Positions 52,407-60,938 of a stretch of DNA of 64,000 nt are shown piece by piece. Position 1 is the first letter of the stretch; every line of letters starts with the position of its first letter. The notes below the pieces were generated by a model. The model did not search any database. It was not told the origin of the DNA and was given only the letters and a program-made list of their open reading frames with translations. Origin of the DNA: Geodermatophilus bullaregiensis (GTDB taxonomy: Bacteria > Actinomycetota > Actinomycetes > Mycobacteriales > Geodermatophilaceae); NCBI RefSeq assembly GCF_016907675.1, contig NZ_JAFBCJ010000001.1:3348001-3412000 (forward strand). The letters are read 5' to 3'. The position numbers and the translations under genes are program-made.

Positions 52407-53396
52407 TCAGGCGACCCCGGTGGCGGGGACGGCGTCGCGGCGCTTGGCGGCCAGGCGGACCGGGTCGGGCCACTTCACCGAGTGCGCCCAGCCGAGCTTC
52501 TCGAACACCCAGATCACCCGTGCGCTGATGTCGATCTGCCCGCGCAGCACGCCGTGGCGGGCGCAGGTCGGGTCGGCGTGGTGCAGGTTGTGCCAGGACT
52601 CGCCGCCGCTGAGGATCGCCAGCGGCCAGAAGTTCGTGGCCCGGTCCCGCGAGGCGAAGGGCCGGTTGCCCACCACGTGGCAGATCGAGTTGATCGACCA
52701 GGTCACGTGGTGCAGCAGCGCCGTGCGCACCAGCCCGGCCCAGAAGAACGCCGTCCAGGCACCGGCCCAGCTGCCCGTGACCAGGCCGCCGACGGCCGCC
52801 GGCAGGGCCAGGCTGAGGAAGGCCCACACGATGAACAGCCGGCTGGTGACGCGCAGCCCGCGGTCCTTGAGCAGGTCGGGTGCGTAGCGGGCGGCGTTGG
52901 TCTGCCGCCGGTCGAACAGCCAGCCCAGGTGGGCGTGGAACATGCCCTTGAGCAGCGCGCGGGTGTCGTCGCCGTAGCGCCACGGCGAGTGCGGGTCGCC
53001 GTCGCGGTCGGAGAAGGCGTGGTGACGGCGGTGGTCGGCGACCCACTGCACGACCGGGCCCTGGATCGCCATGCAGCCGACGATCGCCAGGGCGATCCGC
53101 AGCGGACGCGTCGCCTTGAACGACCCGTGCGTGAAGTACCGGTGGTAACCCACGGTGACCCCGAGCAGCGGCACGAAGTAGCAGGCGACGAACAGGCCGA
53201 CGTCGAGCCAGGACAGTCCCCAGCCCCACACCGCCGGCACGACGGCGGCCAGCGCCAGGAACGGGACGACGACGAAGACGTAGAGCGTCAGCTGCTCGAG
53301 GTGCCCCTTCTCCTTCCCCAGCGCGTTGGGCGGCAGGCCCCGGTCGGGATCAGCGGAGCGGAGGGCCGCGGGCCGGGTGAGGGAAGGAGCGGACAC
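52407..53396 (-). CDS. Acyl-CoA (delta-9 type) fatty acid desaturase
   Basis: A 329-residue membrane di-iron desaturase that introduces a double bond into fatty acyl chains. The three histidine boxes are present: GYHRYFTHGSF (HxxxxH) near 84, VADHRRHHAFSDRDGDPHS (HxxHH) near 120 and ESWHNLHHADPTCARHG (HxxHH) near 260. Paired membrane helices lie near 30-70 and 165-205, and a GxxxTALLHHVTWSINSICH region near 225. The C-terminal KLGWAHSVKWPDPVRLAAKR is as in actinobacterial acyl-CoA desaturases. ATG at 53396. It probably adjusts membrane fluidity; no partner reductase gene is adjacent. Confidence 0.92.
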   Translation of the reverse strand: MSAPSLTRPAALRSADPDRGLPPNALGKEKGHLEQLTLYVFVVVPFLALAAVVPAVWGWGLSWLDVGLFVACYFVPLLGVTVGYHRYFTHGSFKATRPLRIALAIVGCMAIQGPVVQWVADHRRHHAFSDRDGDPHSPWRYGDDTRALLKGMFHAHLGWLFDRRQTNAARYAPDLLKDRGLRVTSRLFIVWAFLSLALPAAVGGLVTGSWAGAWTAFFWAGLVRTALLHHVTWSINSICHVVGNRPFASRDRATNFWPLAILSGGESWHNLHHADPTCARHGVLRGQIDISARVIWVFEKLGWAHSVKWPDPVRLAAKRRDAVPATGVA

Positions 53397-53590
53397 ATGG
53401 CCTCCAGGGGGTCGTCCGTTGCAAGGACGCTCCGGCGCGACTGCCGGTGGCTACGAGCCGTAACCTACGTCACCGGCCGTGACCTCGCCGTCCGAGCCCT
53501 CGCCCGCCGCGGCCCGCCCCGCTCCGTGCCCCGCCGCCGCGGGCGCCCTAGGCTCGTCCCGCGGGGCGCCGCCCGGGGACGGCGCCGCGG

Positions 53591-53663
53591 TGGGGGATGG
53601 GGTAATCGGCAGCCCGCCGGCCTTTGGAGCCGGGAAGTCTCGGTTCGAGTCCGAGTCCCCCAG
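53591..53663 (+). tRNA. tRNA-Gln (anticodon UUG)
   Basis: Acceptor TGGGGGA/TCCCCCA, anticodon stem CCGGC/GCCGG with loop CTTTGGA giving anticodon TTG, T-arm CTCGG/CCGAG with TTCGAGT loop; discriminator G. CCA is not encoded. It reads CAA codons. Its location just before glmU is conserved in actinobacteria. Confidence 0.94.
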
Positions 53664-53742
53664 CAGCGCCGAGGACACGCGCCACCCGCGCCGAGGCGCC
53701 GGGTCGCCCTCCGGCGGTCCCGCCCACCGTCGGAGGAGTTCC

Positions 53743-55245
53743 GTGAGCCCGCAGCAGGCAGTCGCCGCCGTCGTCGTCCTCGCCGCCGGGCAGGGGACCC
53801 GGATGCGCTCGACCACGCCCAAGGTCCTGCACGAGATGGGCGGGCGCAGCATGCTCGGCCACGTGCTGGCGGCGGCCGCGCCGCTGGGCGCCGGCACGAC
53901 GCTCGTGGTGGTCGGCGCCGGCCGCGAGGCGGTGGCCGAGCACCTCGCCGCGGTGGCGCCCGCCGCCCGGCCGGTCGTGCAGGAGGAGCAGCGCGGGTCC
54001 GGGCACGCCGCCGCCGTCGCACTGGCCGCGGTCCCCGACCTCGAGGGCCCCGTCCTGGTCGTCAACGGCGACGCCCCGCTGCTGACGACCGGCACCCTGA
54101 CCGCGCTCGTCGACGGGCACCGTGCCGCGGACAGCGTCTTCACCGTCCTCACCGCCGAGGTCGACGACCCGACGGGGCTCGGGCGGATCGTCCGCGGCGC
54201 CGACGGCGACCTGCTGGCCATCGTGGAGGAGCGGGACGCCACCGACGAGCAGCGGGCGGTCCGCGAGGTCAACGCCGGCGTGTACGTGGCCAACGCGGCG
54301 ACGCTGCGCCGGGTCCTCGCCGGGCTCGCCACCGACAACGCCCAGGGGGAGCAGTACCTCACCGACGCGCTCGCCCCGCTGGCCGAGGGCGGGGCGCCGG
54401 TCGCCGCCGTCCGCGCCGCGGACCCCGACGACGTCCTGGGCTGCAACGACCGCCGTGAGCTCGCCGCGCGCCGCCGCACGCTCAACGACCGCGTGCTCGA
54501 CGAGCTCATGCGCTCCGGCGTCACCGTCGTCGACCCGGCCACCACCTGGGTCGACGTCACCGTCACCGTCGAGCCCGACGCGCTGCTCGAGCCCGGTGTC
54601 CAGCTCCGGGGGACGACGTCGGTCGCCACCGGCGCCGTCGTCGGGCCCGACACCACGCTGGTCGACACCGCGGTGGGGGAGGGCGCCAGCGTGGTGCGCT
54701 CCCACGTCCTCGGTTCGGCCGTCGGACCGCAGGCCACGGTCGGCCCGTTCAGCTACCTGCGCCCGGGCACCGACCTCGCGCGCGGCACCAAGGTGGGCGC
54801 CTTCGTCGAGACGAAGAACGTGCGCGTCGGCGAGGGCTCGAAGGTGCCGCACCTCTCCTACGTCGGCGACGCGACCATCGGTCGGGGCGCGAACGTCGGG
54901 GCGGCCACGGTGTTCGTCAACTACGACGGGGTGGCCAAGCACCACACGACGATCGGCGACCACGTGCGGATCGGCTCGGACACGATGCTCGTCGCGCCGG
55001 TCAGCGTGGGGGACGGCGCCTACACCGCGGCCGGCTCGGTGATCACCCAGGACGTCCCACCGGGGGCCATGGGTGTGGCACGGGCCGCCCAGCGCAATGT
55101 GGCAGGCTGGGTGGGCCGTCGCCGGCCGGGCACCGCCGCCGCGCAGGCCGCCGCGGCGGCGACGCGACCGGCCGAGGGTGCGGCCGGCCCCGGGCCCGAG
55201 GGGGCGGACCGGCCGGCAGCGCCCGACGTGGACCACGAGCAGTAG
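53743..55245 (+). CDS. glmU: Bifunctional UDP-N-acetylglucosamine pyrophosphorylase/GlcN-1-P acetyltransferase
   Basis: A 500-residue two-domain enzyme making UDP-GlcNAc. The N-terminal uridyltransferase has VVVLAAGQGTRMRSTTPKVL (residues 10-29), EEQRGSGHAAAVALA, VVNGDAPLLTTGTL and NAGVYVANAATLRRVLAG. The C-terminal left-handed beta-helix has hexapeptide repeats from about 255, PFSYLRPGTDLARGTKVGAF, VPHLSYVGDATIGRGANVGA and FVNYDGVAKHHTTIGD (acetyltransferase His). A 40-residue Ala/Pro-rich tail ends the protein. GTG at 53743 with CGGAGGAG 5 bases upstream. First gene of glmU-prs-rplY-pth. Confidence 0.96.
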   Translation: MSPQQAVAAVVVLAAGQGTRMRSTTPKVLHEMGGRSMLGHVLAAAAPLGAGTTLVVVGAGREAVAEHLAAVAPAARPVVQEEQRGSGHAAAVALAAVPDLEGPVLVVNGDAPLLTTGTLTALVDGHRAADSVFTVLTAEVDDPTGLGRIVRGADGDLLAIVEERDATDEQRAVREVNAGVYVANAATLRRVLAGLATDNAQGEQYLTDALAPLAEGGAPVAAVRAADPDDVLGCNDRRELAARRRTLNDRVLDELMRSGVTVVDPATTWVDVTVTVEPDALLEPGVQLRGTTSVATGAVVGPDTTLVDTAVGEGASVVRSHVLGSAVGPQATVGPFSYLRPGTDLARGTKVGAFVETKNVRVGEGSKVPHLSYVGDATIGRGANVGAATVFVNYDGVAKHHTTIGDHVRIGSDTMLVAPVSVGDGAYTAAGSVITQDVPPGAMGVARAAQRNVAGWVGRRRPGTAAAQAAAAATRPAEGAAGPGPEGADRPAAPDVDHEQ

Positions 55246-55259
55246 GGGCAGCAGAGCCG

Positions 55260-56240
55260 ATGAGCGCGATCCGGCAGACCACCAGCAAGAGCCTGATGCT
55301 CTTCTCCGGCCGGGCCTTCCCGGAGCTGGCCGACGAGATCGCCGGCCACCTCGGCGTGACGCCGACCCCCACCGCCTCCTACGAGTTCGCCAACGGCGAG
55401 CTGTTCGTGCGCTTCGAGGAGTCGGTGCGCGGCTGCGACGCCTTCATCGTGCAGAGCCACACCGCGCCGATCAACACCTGGCTCATGGAGCAGCTGCTCA
55501 TGGTCGACGCCGCCAAGCGGGCGTCGGCCAAGCGGATCACCGTCGTCGCGCCGTTCTTCCCCTACGCCCGCCAGGACAAGAAGCACCGCGGCCGCGAGCC
55601 CATCTCCGCCCGGCTGGTCGCCGACATGTTCAAGACCGCCGGCGCCGACCGGCTCATGACCGTCGACCTGCACACCGCGCAGATCCAGGGCTTCTTCGAC
55701 GGCCCGGTCGACCACCTCTTCGCCCTCGACCTGCTGGTCGACCACGTCAAGGCGCACTGGGGCGACCGCGACATCACCGTCGTCTCCCCGGACTCGGGGC
55801 GGGTGCGCGTCTCCGAGCGGTGGAGCGACAAGCTCGGCGGCGTCCCGCTGGCCTTCATCCACAAGACCCGTGACCCCATGCGGCCCAACGAGGTGGTCGC
55901 CAACCGCGTCGTCGGTGAGGTCGAGGGCCGCGTCTGCATCCTCGTCGACGACATGATCGACACCGGCGGCACCATCGTGAAGGCCGCGGAGACGCTCTTC
56001 GAGGCCGGCGCCGCCGACGTCATCGTCTGCGCCACCCACGGCGTCCTGTCCGGCGCGGCGGTCGACCGCCTGAAGAACAGCCGCATCAGCGACGTCATCG
56101 TGACCAACACGCTGCCCATCGAGCCGGCCCGCCAGTTCGACAAGCTGACCGTCCTGTCCATCGCCCCGCTGCTCGCCCGCGCCATCAAGGAGGTCTTCGA
56201 GGACGGCTCGGTCACGAGCCTCTTCGGCGGCGCGTCGTAG
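55260..56240 (+). CDS. prs: Ribose-phosphate pyrophosphokinase
   Basis: A 326-residue enzyme making PRPP for nucleotide, His and Trp synthesis. Seen: SLMLFSGRAFPELADEIAGH, ANGELFVRFEESVRGCDAF, VVAPFFPYARQDKKHRGREP (ATP site), MTVDLHTAQIQGFF, VVSPDSGRVRVSERWSDKLG and the PRPP loop CILVDDMIDTGGTIVKAAE. Length is typical of class I. ATG at 55260, 15 bp after glmU, in the standard operon order. Confidence 0.96.
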   Translation: MSAIRQTTSKSLMLFSGRAFPELADEIAGHLGVTPTPTASYEFANGELFVRFEESVRGCDAFIVQSHTAPINTWLMEQLLMVDAAKRASAKRITVVAPFFPYARQDKKHRGREPISARLVADMFKTAGADRLMTVDLHTAQIQGFFDGPVDHLFALDLLVDHVKAHWGDRDITVVSPDSGRVRVSERWSDKLGGVPLAFIHKTRDPMRPNEVVANRVVGEVEGRVCILVDDMIDTGGTIVKAAETLFEAGAADVIVCATHGVLSGAAVDRLKNSRISDVIVTNTLPIEPARQFDKLTVLSIAPLLARAIKEVFEDGSVTSLFGGAS

Positions 56241-56386
56241 CCGTCCGACGGAGCCGGGTAGGATGGCACCGCCCGGCGAGGGAGCGGTCCTCCGACTCCG
56301 TGATCGACGTGCGTGTGCCCTCGAGGGCGTGCCGCGCCGTGTGCCGGCCACCGACGCCAGACCCACCTCCCGAGGAGCACACCACC

Positions 56387-57091
56387 GTGGCTGACCACCG
56401 CCTCGTCGCCGAGCCCCGCACCGAGTTCGGCAAGGGCAGCGCCCGCCGGACCCGCCGCGCCGGCCGCGTCCCCGCCGTCCTGTACGGGCACGGCCAGGAC
56501 GTCGTCCACCTGTCCCTGCCGGCCCTGGAGTTCGCCGCGGTCCTCCGCAACGGCGGCAGCAACGCCCTGATCACCGTCGTCCTCGACGGCACCGAGCACC
56601 TGGCCCTCACCAAGGCGGTCCAGCGCGACCCGCTGACCCGCACCCACGAGCACGTCGACCTGCTGCTGGTGCGCCGCGGCGAGAGGACGACCGTCGAGGT
56701 CCCGCTGGTCGTCGTCGGCGAGCCGGGCGTGGACGCGATCACCAACCACCAGCTCAACACCGTCTCGATCGAGGCCGACGCCACCGCGCTGCCCGACACG
56801 ATCGAGGTGGACGTGACCGGTCGCACGGCCGGCCAGAACATCGCCGCCGGCGACCTCGTCCTGCCGCGGGGAGCCACGCTGGTCACCGACCCGGAGGCGC
56901 TGGTCATCGGCTTCCTGGGCGCCCCGACCGCCGAGGCCCTCGAGGCCGAGCTCGCCGAGGCCGAGGCCGAGGCCGGCATCGAGCGCGAGGAGTCCGCCCC
57001 GGCCGAGGGCGGCACCGGCGAGGGCGACGTCGTCCCCGAGCCGCAGGCGCAGGGTGGCGGCGAGTCGATCGAGTCCACCGAGAACAGCTGA
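56387..57091 (+). CDS. rplY: Large ribosomal subunit protein bL25 (CTC form)
   Basis: A 234-residue bL25 of the long CTC type that binds 5S rRNA. The N-terminal domain (2-95) starts [20 protein letters not shown] and contains [20 protein letters not shown] and [19 protein letters not shown]. The TL5-type C-terminal beta domain runs to about 185, followed by an acidic Glu/Ala tail ([20 protein letters not shown]). GTG 56387 with GAGGAG upstream is chosen; a longer frame from 56300 is unconserved. The 146 bp between prs and rplY hold a likely promoter (GGGTAGGATGGC at 56257). Confidence 0.93.
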   Translation: MADHRLVAEPRTEFGKGSARRTRRAGRVPAVLYGHGQDVVHLSLPALEFAAVLRNGGSNALITVVLDGTEHLALTKAVQRDPLTRTHEHVDLLLVRRGERTTVEVPLVVVGEPGVDAITNHQLNTVSIEADATALPDTIEVDVTGRTAGQNIAAGDLVLPRGATLVTDPEALVIGFLGAPTAEALEAELAEAEAEAGIEREESAPAEGGTGEGDVVPEPQAQGGGESIESTENS

Positions 57092-57099
57092 GGTCTGCA

Positions 57100-57747
57100 C
57101 TGACCGAGAGCACGACCCGCAGGGGCGCCGGCACCGCCGGCGCCCCTGCGGCGTCCCCTCCCTCGGAGGGGCCCTTCCTCGTCGTGGGGCTGGGCAACCC
57201 GGGACCCGGCTACGCCGGCAACCGGCACAACGTCGGGGCGATGGTCCTCGACGAGCTCGCCGCCCGGATGGGCGTGAAGCTCACCGCGGGCAAGGGCGCC
57301 CGCGCCCGCGCGCTGGCCGGTGAGGGGCGCCTGGCCGGCCGCCGCGTCGTCCTCGCCCGGCCGACGACGTACATGAACGAGTCGGGCGGCCCCGTGCGCG
57401 GACTGCTCGACTACCACAAGCTGCCGGTCGCCGACCTCGTCGTCGTCCACGACGAGCTCGACGTCCCCTTCGCCGCCGTCCGCCTCAAGCGCGGTGGCGG
57501 GGAGGGCGGCCACAACGGCCTGCGCTCCGTCAGCCGCGCCACCGGCACCCGCGACTACCTGCGGGTCCGGGTCGGCATCGGCCGCCCGCCCGGACGCCAG
57601 GACCCGGCCGACTTCGTCCTCAAGGACTTCTCCGCCACCGAGCGCAAGGAGCTCGACCTGCTCGTGGCCGAGGCCGCCGACGCCACCGAGGAGCTCCTCG
57701 CGCACGGCCTCGAGGCGGCGCAGAACGTCGTCCACCCCCGCAGCTGA
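57100..57747 (+). CDS. pth: Peptidyl-tRNA hydrolase, apparent CTG start
   Basis: A 215-residue enzyme that releases peptides from stalled peptidyl-tRNA. Seen: [20 protein letters not shown] with the catalytic His, [34 protein letters not shown] with the catalytic Asp, [20 protein letters not shown]. The first ATG/GTG/TTG in the frame is GTG 57184, inside the first beta-strand (FLVV), and would truncate the fold. CTG at 57100 with GAGG 6 bases upstream gives LTESTTRRG and a short extension, so it is the probable start. A perfect hairpin lies within this extension. Last gene of the glmU operon. Confidence 0.9.
   Translation: MTESTTRRGAGTAGAPAASPPSEGPFLVVGLGNPGPGYAGNRHNVGAMVLDELAARMGVKLTAGKGARARALAGEGRLAGRRVVLARPTTYMNESGGPVRGLLDYHKLPVADLVVVHDELDVPFAAVRLKRGGGEGGHNGLRSVSRATGTRDYLRVRVGIGRPPGRQDPADFVLKDFSATERKELDLLVAEAADATEELLAHGLEAAQNVVHPRS
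57122..57146 (+). terminator. Perfect hairpin at the rplY-pth junction
   Basis: GGGGCGCCGGC (57122-57132) and GCCGGCGCCCC (57136-57146) form an 11-bp stem with an ACC loop, 30 bp after the rplY stop. It looks like a terminator or attenuator, but it lies inside the apparent 5' coding part of pth (codons for [11 protein letters not shown]), so it may instead modulate pth expression. Confidence 0.6.
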
Positions 57748-58032
57748 CCGGGTCGGCCGGGCACCGCCACGACGCCGGCCGTCCCGGCGCACCGCCCGCT
57801 CCCGCCCGGGTGCGCCGGACCTCCGCCACGTGGGAACCGGTCGCCGGCCCTCGACGCGCTGACCCTCGTCAGGACCGTGCGCGCCGTGCCCAGCCGCTCC
57901 GGCGCCCACCGGGCCCTCCCGACCTCACCCTCCTCCCACCCCACCGGGTGAGGAGTCGAGCCCTCCCTCGTCCCTAGCGTCGGTGCAGCTCCGGGCGCAG
58001 TGCTGCACCGGACCGGATCGAAGGACTGACCC
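57748..58032. promoter_or_regulatory. Upstream region of the glycan operon with palindrome and leader hairpin
   Basis: This 285-bp interval separates pth from the glycosyltransferase gene. CACCCC-AC-CGGGTG (57937-57950) is a near-perfect inverted repeat like those at 30229 and 60837. CGGTGCAG (57981-57988) pairs with CTGCACCG (58003-58010) in the likely leader. TCCCTAGCGT near 57970 may be the -10 region. Confidence 0.4.
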
Positions 58033-59292
58033 ATGAACCGCATGAGCATCGCCATGGTGGGCACCCGCGGCGTGCCGGCGCGCTACGGGGGCTTCGAGAC
58101 CGCGGTCGAGGAGGTGGGCCGCCGGCTCGCCGACCGCGGGCACCGGGTGGTCGTCTACTGCCGCACCCCGCCCGGGGGCGACGCCGGGCGCCCGGAGGAG
58201 CACCTGGGCATGGAGCTGGTGCACCTGCCGGCCGCCCGCCGCCGCTCGCTGGAGACGCTGAGCCACACCGCCCTGTCGGTCCGGCACCTGGTGACCCACC
58301 GCACGGACGCCGCGATCGTCTTCAACGCCGCCAACGCCCCCCTGCTCCCGGCGCTGCGGGCCGCGCGCATCCCGGTCGCCACCCACGTCGACGGGCTGGA
58401 GTGGAAGCGCGCCAAGTGGGGCGGCGCCGGCCGGCGCTACTACCGCGTCGCCGAGGCGCTCGCCGTCCGCTGGTCGGACGTGCTCATCGCCGACGCCGAG
58501 GGGATCGCCGAGTACTACCGCGAGGCCTTCGCCGCCCCGACGACGCTGCTGACCTACGGCGCCCCGCTGATCGCGCCGGGGTCGCACCGGCTCGCCGAGC
58601 TGGGTCTCGAGCCGGGCGGCTACCACCTGGTCGTCGCGCGCTTCGAGCCGGAGAACCACGTCGACGTCGTCGTCGAGGGGTACACCGCCAGCGAGGCCAC
58701 TACGCCGCTGGTCGTCGTCGGCTCGGCGCCCTACGCCGACGAGTACACCCGCCGCGTGCACGCCCTGGCCGACTCCCGGGTGCGCTTCCTCGGCGGGCTG
58801 TGGGACCAGGAGCTGCTCGACCAGCTCTACGCCAACTGCTGCACCTACCTGCACGGGCACTCGGTCGGGGGCACCAACCCCTCGCTGCTGCGCGCCATCG
58901 GCGCCGGCGCGGCGGTGACCGCCTTCGACGTCGACTTCAACCGCGAGGTCGTCCGCGACGCCGGTCGCTACTTCCGGACGCCCCGGGACGTGGCCCGAGA
59001 GCTGGCCGCGGTGGAGGCCGACGCGGAGGGCACCCGGCGGGCCGGGCGCCGCGCGCGCATCCTCGCCGCCCGCTACGACTGGGACGACGTCGCCGACGGC
59101 TACGAGGAGCTCGCCCGGCGGCTGGTCGCCGGGGAGGTCCCCGCGCGGCGGCCCACCGGCCGCCGCCGGCCGAGCGCCGCCGACCTGCCGCCGGCGCCCC
59201 GCCCGGTCCCCGCGGCGGTGCCGGACAACGTCGTGCCGCTCCCGTCGGCCGCCCCGACGACGTGGGACGCGCACCCGGCGGCCCAGCAGTGA
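58033..59292 (+). CDS. Family 1-type glycosyltransferase with DUF1972 N-terminus
   Basis: A 419-residue GT-B glycosyltransferase, cytosolic. The N-terminal half is the DUF1972 type seen in rhamnosyltransferases: MVGTRGVPARYGGFETAVEE (8-27), VVVYCRTPPGG, VATHVDGLEWKRAKWGGAGR. The C-terminal donor domain has YHLVVARFEPENHVDVVVEG and GHSVGGTNPSLLRAIGAG (nucleotide-sugar E-x7-E-like region). The Pro/Ala-rich C-terminal 45 residues are variable. It likely builds an extracellular polysaccharide or glycolipid. ATG at 58033. Its stop overlaps the next gene (GTGA), and that one overlaps the third (ATGA), so the three form a tight operon. Confidence 0.85.
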   Translation: MNRMSIAMVGTRGVPARYGGFETAVEEVGRRLADRGHRVVVYCRTPPGGDAGRPEEHLGMELVHLPAARRRSLETLSHTALSVRHLVTHRTDAAIVFNAANAPLLPALRAARIPVATHVDGLEWKRAKWGGAGRRYYRVAEALAVRWSDVLIADAEGIAEYYREAFAAPTTLLTYGAPLIAPGSHRLAELGLEPGGYHLVVARFEPENHVDVVVEGYTASEATTPLVVVGSAPYADEYTRRVHALADSRVRFLGGLWDQELLDQLYANCCTYLHGHSVGGTNPSLLRAIGAGAAVTAFDVDFNREVVRDAGRYFRTPRDVARELAAVEADAEGTRRAGRRARILAARYDWDDVADGYEELARRLVAGEVPARRPTGRRRPSAADLPPAPRPVPAAVPDNVVPLPSAAPTTWDAHPAAQQ

Positions 59293-60038
59293 CCGCGGTC
59301 GCGGCCCCGGGCGCCGGGGAGACCCTCGTCGGGACGGTCCGCCGCCTCGCCGGTGCGCAGAAGGGCGCCACGGGCGCCCCGGCCTGGTCCCGCTTCGTCA
59401 ACCGCCCGCTGGGCCGGGTGCTCGCGGCGCTGGCCTTCCACGCGGGCCTGACCCCGAACGCGGTGACGGCGCTCAGCGCGACCTGGACGGCGTCCGGCAT
59501 CGCGATCCTCGCCGTCGCGCCGGCCGGCTGGGTCACCGGCGCGGTCGTCACCGCCTGTCTGGTGCTCGGCTACGCGCTCGACTCCGCCGACGGGCAACTG
59601 GCCCGGCTCCGGGGCGGCGGGTCACCGGCGGGGGAGTGGCTCGACCACGTCGTCGACAGCGCGAAGAACTCCAGCGTGCACCTGGCCGTCGCGCTCGCCC
59701 TCTGGCGGCTCGCGGACCTGCACCCCGGGTGGCTGCTGGTCCCGCTCGGCTTCTGCGTCCTCGCGGTCGTGCACTTCACGGTCACGCTGCTCAACGAGGC
59801 GCTGCGCGCCCGGCACGGCGCGCGCACCCGCGCGGAACGGACGGCGGAGCGGCCCGGCGTGCTGCGCTCGCTCCTGGTCGCGCCGACCGACTACGGGGTC
59901 CTGTGCCTCGTGTTCGTCCTGCTCGGCGCCCCGGCCGTCTTCCTCGGGGTCTACACGGCGCTGGCGCTGGCCACCGCCGCCTACCTGGTGCTGGCGCTGC
60001 GCCGCTGGTACCGCGAGATGGAGGGGTTGACCCGATGA
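59289..60038 (+). CDS. CDP-alcohol phosphatidyltransferase family protein
   Basis: A 249-residue membrane enzyme with about six helices. The active site is DSADGQLARLRGGGSPAGEW followed by LDHVVDS, matching DxxDGxxAR(x)nGxxxDxxxD in full (near residues 96-122). Such enzymes join a CDP-activated alcohol or sugar-phosphate to another alcohol, for example inositol or a lipid. The natural substrate is not evident. The C-terminal half carries GVLRSLLVAPTDYGVLCLVF. GTG 59289 overlaps the glycosyltransferase stop. Together they suggest synthesis of a phosphodiester-linked surface glycan or glycolipid. Confidence 0.88.
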   Translation: MTAVAAPGAGETLVGTVRRLAGAQKGATGAPAWSRFVNRPLGRVLAALAFHAGLTPNAVTALSATWTASGIAILAVAPAGWVTGAVVTACLVLGYALDSADGQLARLRGGGSPAGEWLDHVVDSAKNSSVHLAVALALWRLADLHPGWLLVPLGFCVLAVVHFTVTLLNEALRARHGARTRAERTAERPGVLRSLLVAPTDYGVLCLVFVLLGAPAVFLGVYTALALATAAYLVLALRRWYREMEGLTR

Positions 60039-60706
60039 GGCTCCCGGAGCAGTACGGCTCGTGGCGCGGGCCGACCGGCCGGCGGCTGCTGCTGGTCGCC
60101 GCCGGGGCCGTCCTGGCCGCCGCGCTCCTGGCGCTCGCCGTCGCCGGCAGCGGTGACGGCGGTCCGGGTGTCTCCGCGGCCCCGACCACGACGGAGGCGA
60201 CCCCCACGCCCGCGCCCACGGAGATCGTCGAGCCCACCGGCACCGTCCCGCCGCCGCCCCCCACGCCCGAGCCCACCGGTCCCACCGAGGCCGCCGACGA
60301 GCTGCCCCCGAGGCTGGCGCCGGTCGCCCTCACCGAGCAGGCCGGCGTCGGCAACGGCGTGACGGCCGCCGTCGAGGGCATCGAGGCGATCGAGGCCGGC
60401 GGCCAGGGACCCGGCCAGGTCGGCGGGCCCGCGGTCCGGGTCACCGTGCGGATCACCAACGGCACCGACGCGCCGGTGTCCCTCGACGCCGTCGCCGTCG
60501 ACCTGTCCCACGGTCCCGGTGCCGCGCCCGCCTCGCCGCTGGACGACCCGTCGTCCGCGCCGTTCACGGGCACGGCCGGTCCCGGCGCCGACGCGACCGG
60601 CGTCTACGTCTTCAGCGTCCCCGAGGGGGAGCGCGACGCCCTCACCCTCGCCGTCGGCTACCAGGCCGGCGCGCCCTACCTGGTGTTCACCGGCTCCGCC
60701 GACTGA
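60035..60706 (+). CDS. Membrane-anchored DUF4352-like/Ig-like protein
   Basis: A 223-residue protein with a basic N-terminus, one transmembrane helix (17-38, RRLLLVAAGAVLAAALLALA), a Thr/Pro-rich linker (48-92, TEATPTPAPTEIVEPTG) and a beta-sandwich domain. That domain holds VRVTVRITNGTDAPVSLDAV, FTGTAGPGADATGVYVF and VPEGERDALTLAVGYQAG, as in DUF4352/Telomere-repeat-like immunoprotective folds of actinobacteria. It faces outside the membrane; the Thr/Pro linker is a plausible O-mannosylation target. The ATG overlaps the previous stop. A strong hairpin follows, ending the operon. Confidence 0.7.
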   Translation: MRLPEQYGSWRGPTGRRLLLVAAGAVLAAALLALAVAGSGDGGPGVSAAPTTTEATPTPAPTEIVEPTGTVPPPPPTPEPTGPTEAADELPPRLAPVALTEQAGVGNGVTAAVEGIEAIEAGGQGPGQVGGPAVRVTVRITNGTDAPVSLDAVAVDLSHGPGAAPASPLDDPSSAPFTGTAGPGADATGVYVFSVPEGERDALTLAVGYQAGAPYLVFTGSAD

Positions 60707-60726
60707 CCTCCCGCACCCACCCGGCC

Positions 60727-60760
60727 GACGCCCGTCCCTCCACCCGGAGGGGCGGGCGTC
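60727..60760 (+). terminator. Hairpin terminator of the glycan operon
   Basis: GACGCCCGTCCCTCC and GGAGGGGCGGGCGTC form a 15-bp stem (with one G-T pair) around ACCC, 21 bp after the stop. Confidence 0.85.
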
Positions 60761-60783
60761 GCCGTGTCCGCCCGCGGGCACCG

Positions 60784-60892
60784 GTCACGCTCGGTGACAC
60801 AGACGGGTGATCGGCGGGCAGTCTTCCGAGGTGGGCCACCCGCCCGGGTGATCCCCCGACCCCTGCGCCCGTGTCACCGTCACTCTCGGTGA
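60784..60892. promoter_or_regulatory. Cluster of inverted repeats upstream of the giant surface protein
   Basis: GTCAC-N5-GTGAC (60784-60798) and a near copy GTCAC-N5-GTGAA (60880-60894) lie about 95 bp apart; between them are CACCCG-CC-CGGGTG (60837-60850) and two CGGGTGATC half-sites (60804, 60845). A 10-bp hairpin (60894-60917) precedes the ribosome binding site GGGGGAG. The layout suggests a regulated promoter with cooperative operators. The regulator is unknown; TCACC/GTGA half-sites recall BldD boxes but spacing and orientation differ. Confidence 0.4.
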
Positions 60893-60938
60893 AGGGCAGC
60901 CCGGTATCCGGCTGCCCGGGAACGTGGGGGAGACGAAC

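Noticed and set aside
60784..60938. c-di-GMP riboswitch in the leader of the giant surface protein
   Set aside because: The leader has hairpins, but the GEMM-I conserved bases and receptor are missing.
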